This document shows positions 60,438 to 64,000 of a stretch of 64,000 nucleotides of DNA, in pieces (position 1 is the stretch's first letter; the number at the start of each line of letters is the position of its first letter). A model generated the notes under the pieces. It worked only from the letters and a program-made list of their open reading frames with translations. It did not search any database and was not told the DNA's origin. Location: assembly GCF_002443255.2 (NCBI RefSeq), contig NW_019211457.1, positions 35,966,105 to 36,030,104 of the forward strand. The letters are read 5' to 3'. The DNA is from Varroa destructor (lineage: Eukaryota; Arthropoda; Arachnida; Mesostigmata; Varroidae). The translations under genes were made by a program, and so were the position numbers.

Positions 60438-60440
60438 GCC

Positions 60441-60899
60441 TATGAGAAAATTGTCCAGTGCTCTAATCGGTCACCTTCGTTGGTCATCGGTCGCGGAATC
60501 TTGTCTTTTTGCAGCTGCATTTTTCTTGTTTGATTCTGCTATGCTGCGTTGCTTTGACTTTCTCCTGTGATTTGTCAAAATTCTCAATAAGTACTCTGAA
60601 GCTCGTTTCCGTCTAATCGGTCCTGCCATGTTAATATAAATTGGTATGATTGGCAGTGCGGTACGGCGTAACTGACGTACAAACGTTTTTTTTAAAGTGT
60701 ATCCTTGCTTGCTGTCGTCGCTCATTCCAACTGTGTGTGCCGGCGGGTAACTCAACCGACTGGGAACAATCAACGATGTCTCAGCACTAAACATGCGTAT
60801 GATAGCATATGATTATATACATAAACCTTACCACCGTTTCATTTGAGTTTTGCTACATGCTTTATATAATTTTAAAAGCCTTCTTTAGGTCTTCTTCCA
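60441..60899. other. Spacer between Gypsy gag and non-LTR RT
   Basis: Would hold the missing gag N-terminus and leader of the Gypsy-type element, or the 3' end of the non-LTR element, or both. A 107-codon minus-strand frame (60,471-60,794), rich in Lys and Arg near its end, is open here, but I cannot assign it. Confidence 0.45.
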
Positions 60900-61990
60900 G
60901 TAACACGATGTTCAATAGATACCTTCAGTGTTGCCAGTCCTCCTCCGATGTTTTTCTTTTTTCACGTTTCTTCTAATTGATACGAACCTGCTTAGTTGCG
61001 CGTATTTTGCCTGTCTTCTAGCTGAACTTAGGGTATAACAACACGGTGAGTTCCGGCCCATCGTTACAATTGTCTCCGACTCGGACTGACCAAGTCCGGT
61101 AAACACCTGAGTCCTGCAGTACGTGAGCTTGCCGTGCGGTTTTCCACATCGGATTTGTATGTCCGGCGTCAGTGACCTGGTCAAGTCTCATTTTTGCCTT
61201 GGTCAGACCTTCGCCCACTTACCCTCCCATACCTGGAGTGTGGTCGCCATTTCCATCGCTTTGCCACGTGTCCTATATGAGTCGTTTCTGTTAAACTTGT
61301 GTCTAATATTGCTCCTAGGTGCTCGGACTTGCTCCCCAAAGCTAATATACGCCCTCCTAAGCTTATTCTTACGCCTCGGCAACGCTTTCTGCCAGTAAAA
61401 AAAAGTAAAAGGCCTGGTCTCTTTCAGAAGCAAGTTTTAGATGATGCTGCTCCATCCGCTTCCCACACATGCCACAGCTTCGTTTTTTGCCTCTCAATGA
61501 GATCTTCTGATCTCAGTATGGCCATAAGCGGAAGATCATCGGCCTAAACTATGCATTCAACTCCATCTAGAAAAGCTTGAATCTTCATGTCTTCGTCCTA
61601 TAGAATATTGCAAAGGGTGGGCCCTAGGACCGGCTCCTATGCCGTCGTGACTGGTACTTGGTGTCTTTTTTCAAGAGTTCTGTTCTTTTGGTATAGTGGG
61701 ATCAGTTCTCGTACGTAATGGGAGAGTTCCTCTCTCTCCAATGCACTTGTGGCCACCCCCAACTAATGATGCTGAATGCATTTTGTACATCTGGCAAAAT
61801 TAAGTGGCAAAGTTAGTAGTTTCTAAAGACTTCGTCCTTTAATCATAAACTTTCTTAAATTTTTTTAATCGTCCCGAACTTATAGTTCCTTTTCGGAAGC
61901 TAAATAAACTCTTTGAAAGCTTTTCCTTTTTGACATTACGCACGAGCACGTGGGGATCACGAGGGTAACTTTTCCGTCCACTTATCGTTA
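60900..61990 (-). mobile_element. Non-LTR (LINE-type) reverse transcriptase relic
   Basis: Minus-strand reading shows the RT motifs in order. GKVTLVIP (about 61,970) is the start of the domain, then YLAS and MIKGRS (the Q-x-GF-x-xGRS block). Motif A is LPDVQNAFSIISW with its catalytic Asp at 61,791-61,789. ELSHYVRELIPLYQKNRTLE follows, then motif B, EPVLGPTLCNIL (about 61,645-61,610). Motif C reads VECIV-stop-ADDLPLMAI: the Tyr or Phe of the (Y/F)ADD box is a TAG (61,546-61,544) while both Asp remain. Then RSEDLIERQ, RGVRISLGGRILALGSKSEH and LGAILDTSLTETTHI, the thumb-proximal run of R1/Jockey-like elements. A decayed C-terminal part may reach about 60,900 (RQAKYAQLSRF). No endonuclease could be read upstream, so the copy may be 5'-truncated, as is usual for LINEs. 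Confidence 0.9.
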
Positions 61991-64000
61991 TGTAAATCTG
62001 ATGTTAACCATGTTTCCGTAAGCTAAAGAGCAACGTTCGCAGAAAATAAATATTATCTTCAGTTTCTTTAGAAAAGAAGCTCGCTTAAGTGCCATTTCTA
62101 AAGACTCTAATTTGTTAGATAAAAAAATGCCAATGCATCTTCCATATCTGCATATGTTTCAATTTCCAATTTCTACAAACCCAGAACACATTTTATTGTT
62201 AAGGAACATGGCGTACCTGTTGACATAGGCATAATAACAGCAGCCGAAATATAGCTAAATCAAATTCTTTCTGACAGGACAAGAGATACTCCGTTATCCG
62301 CAAAAACCTATTGTTTTCTTGTTAATCCAAAAAAAATTACCAGTAAAATACTCTTGAGTGGCTTTGACTGGGTCTAAAGCATCTGATTTGACATGGCGGG
62401 GTTAAGCAAACTCAAGCAGACTATCCTTTTGACTTTTGGCATGAACGGCTATGATGGCATCTGTATTAAACTTGCTGAGGTCATTTCAAATTAGTCGTCT
62501 GGAGCATGTTGTTATGGGGATACAGTGCTCAATGATAAAACAGTTTCTAAAAATAGATTGCTCCGATACAATTAAGCTGATTCTCTAAGAAACTTAAAAC
62601 CTTGCATACCCTTGAGATGTCCGAACTTAATTTCAAATTTAAAAATCCTATCTGCATATTAAAATCAGTGTTTGGGTTACGAACCTTTTCCAAATTCAAT
62701 GTTGACGAAGAAAATTATCAAGCCATATCTTTCTTAAATGTATTTTTTCAAAACATTTTATATACAAATGAAATTGACGATTATGTCTCGTTCACATCAG
62801 ATGAGGCGTACCCTAAACTGGCGATTTTTAACAAGCGAATTTTCTAGAAGAGCCCTCGTCAGAATGAAGCTTTGCACAGGGCACTATAAATATCTTTTAA
62901 AGAACGGCAGAATACTTCATTAAACCGCTGTTTCTGATATTTCGATAAATCTTACGGCAATGATGTGGTACAGTATCTAGGAAAATTGTTGTAAGATTCA
63001 TTTGCAAGTATAAACCTGTTCTTTTGCTTGCGATTATCGAAATGCACGTTGTCTGTTAATTGAATAACAGTGTTCTTGACCTTTTTTGTTTCAAGCACAT
63101 TTCTCAATACGGTTCTACAAAGTACCATTGATTTTGTAGTGACCCGAGCAACGCTGAGGTTCCCATCATGCTCTTCTGAAGCTTTCAAGAGTATTTGACA
63201 GACAAACAAGGGATAGCTCATTAACAAGATCACTTATCTTCAAGTGAGTTTTCACTTGTTGTATGAAAATAGGTAACGAGTTCCTAGGTCCTTAGGATTT
63301 CGTTGCACAACATGAGAATTTACGGTACTCCACGGAGGCAACGAAACTGTATAAAATAGCTAATAATAAATCATCGAGATCAATTAACTTCTAAGACAAC
63401 AATTTAAGGAGTGCTTGCAGACTATTCGATCGAGGGAAGTTGCGCATGCGGGTAAGATTTTTCATTTGTGACAAAAACTATACTTTCAAAGAATACATAT
63501 ACATTTATGTTGAACGAATAAAAACATTGCTTACTAAAATTTTCGACAATATTACGACTATGTTAAATTGCAACAAATATAAGGCGTGCGTTTTCGACGT
63601 ATGGTTGATTATCTAGCGACTTAGGTCATTGAAAGCCTTGAGAATGTTGCGAGGAATTGGACCACTTCTAATTTAGCTAATGCAGCGTAAGGTTAGACCC
63701 ACAAATTGGAAAATGAATGCTCTAAAAACTGCTAAAGAAACGACCTACAAATGTTTCGAAAATTGAGCTAGGGGTTTGAATCGAGCAACCAAAGAAAATA
63801 GCAGAAAATCATAATTCTACAGAAAAGCAAACGTTAGAATTTTTGGAGAAGAGGTATACAATTGTGAATGGAAGCCAATATGCTTGCAGTGGTTTCAGAT
63901 GTATTAAATCGTAGAAAGATTGGCCAAGATGTCAAAACTCCTTGTAGGACATTTAACTTAATGATGTGTCCTCGTTATAAAGCCGCAAAATGAACTGGTC
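61991..64000. other. Unassigned DNA at the right end
   Basis: If the non-LTR element were complete, its endonuclease would lie here on the minus strand, but I cannot recognise it. Frames at 62,602-62,847 (plus, 81 codons) and 62,952-63,233 (minus, 93 codons) have no motif I know. The region is A+T-rich like most of the window. Confidence 0.45.

Larger units (their letters stand above)
57690..60440 (-). mobile_element. Ty3/Gypsy-type LTR retrotransposon relic (internally deleted)
   Basis: Minus-strand reading through many stops and frameshifts gives, in order, gag, aspartic protease, the distal part of the reverse transcriptase, RNase H and integrase. The RT-RNase H-integrase order is the mark of Ty3/Gypsy rather than Copia elements. 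Coding positions are described in the separate entries. About 2.75 kb remain, against 4-5 kb for a complete coding region, mainly because the RT fingers and palm are missing between the protease and the RT thumb. I could not identify long terminal repeats, primer-binding site or polypurine tract by eye; the left one would lie below 57.69 kb and the right one above 60.44 kb. All enzymes carry stops, so it is dead. Confidence 0.93.

Overview
This window looks like non-coding DNA from an animal genome, most likely an arthropod. The base composition is about 60% A+T by eye. There are many (AT)n and trinucleotide microsatellites and no long open frame: the longest are about 175-180 codons and resemble no protein I know. 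There is no operon-like gene packing, and I see no rRNA gene, intact tRNA gene or CRISPR array. The mix of mariner lineages, a Ty3/Gypsy-type element, an R1/Jockey-like non-LTR reverse transcriptase and a possible Penelope-like fragment fits an arthropod. A mite or other chelicerate is possible, but that is a guess. I found no host gene I can support; the window could be intergenic or lie inside a very large intron.

What can be read is a graveyard of decayed transposable elements, recovered only by reading through stops and frameshifts. From left to right: a possible GIY-YIG endonuclease piece of a Penelope-like element (3.84-4.06 kb, minus); a mariner transposase relic (11.15-11.83 kb, minus); a mariner C-terminal relic (31.09-31.43 kb, minus) and a weaker mariner piece (32.40-32.72 kb, minus); a possible non-LTR endonuclease scrap (37.89-38.14 kb, plus); a tRNA-like SINE candidate (40.06 kb, plus); a well-conserved but frameshifted mariner of another subgroup (41.46-42.12 kb, minus); and a second tRNA-like SINE candidate (45.0 kb, minus).

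The right end holds the largest relics. A Ty3/Gypsy-type retrotransposon (57.69-60.44 kb, minus) still shows gag, protease, part of the reverse transcriptase, RNase H and integrase in canonical order, with the reverse-transcriptase fingers and palm missing. Directly upstream on the same strand is a non-LTR reverse transcriptase (60.90-61.99 kb) in which motifs A, B and C are all readable but the YADD tyrosine codon is a stop. Every element has inactivating changes, so none is autonomous.

Between the relics are G+C-richer zones (roughly 14.0-21.6 and 28.5-30.7 kb), several strong hairpins or palindromes (notably 4,990-5,021 and 49,926-49,974) and microsatellites. Seven of the eight recognised protein-coding relics lie on the minus strand. 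If a long plus-strand transcript exists, the locus would yield RNA antisense to many transposons, as a uni-strand piRNA cluster does. This is a hypothesis that small-RNA data could settle; the sequence alone does not show it.
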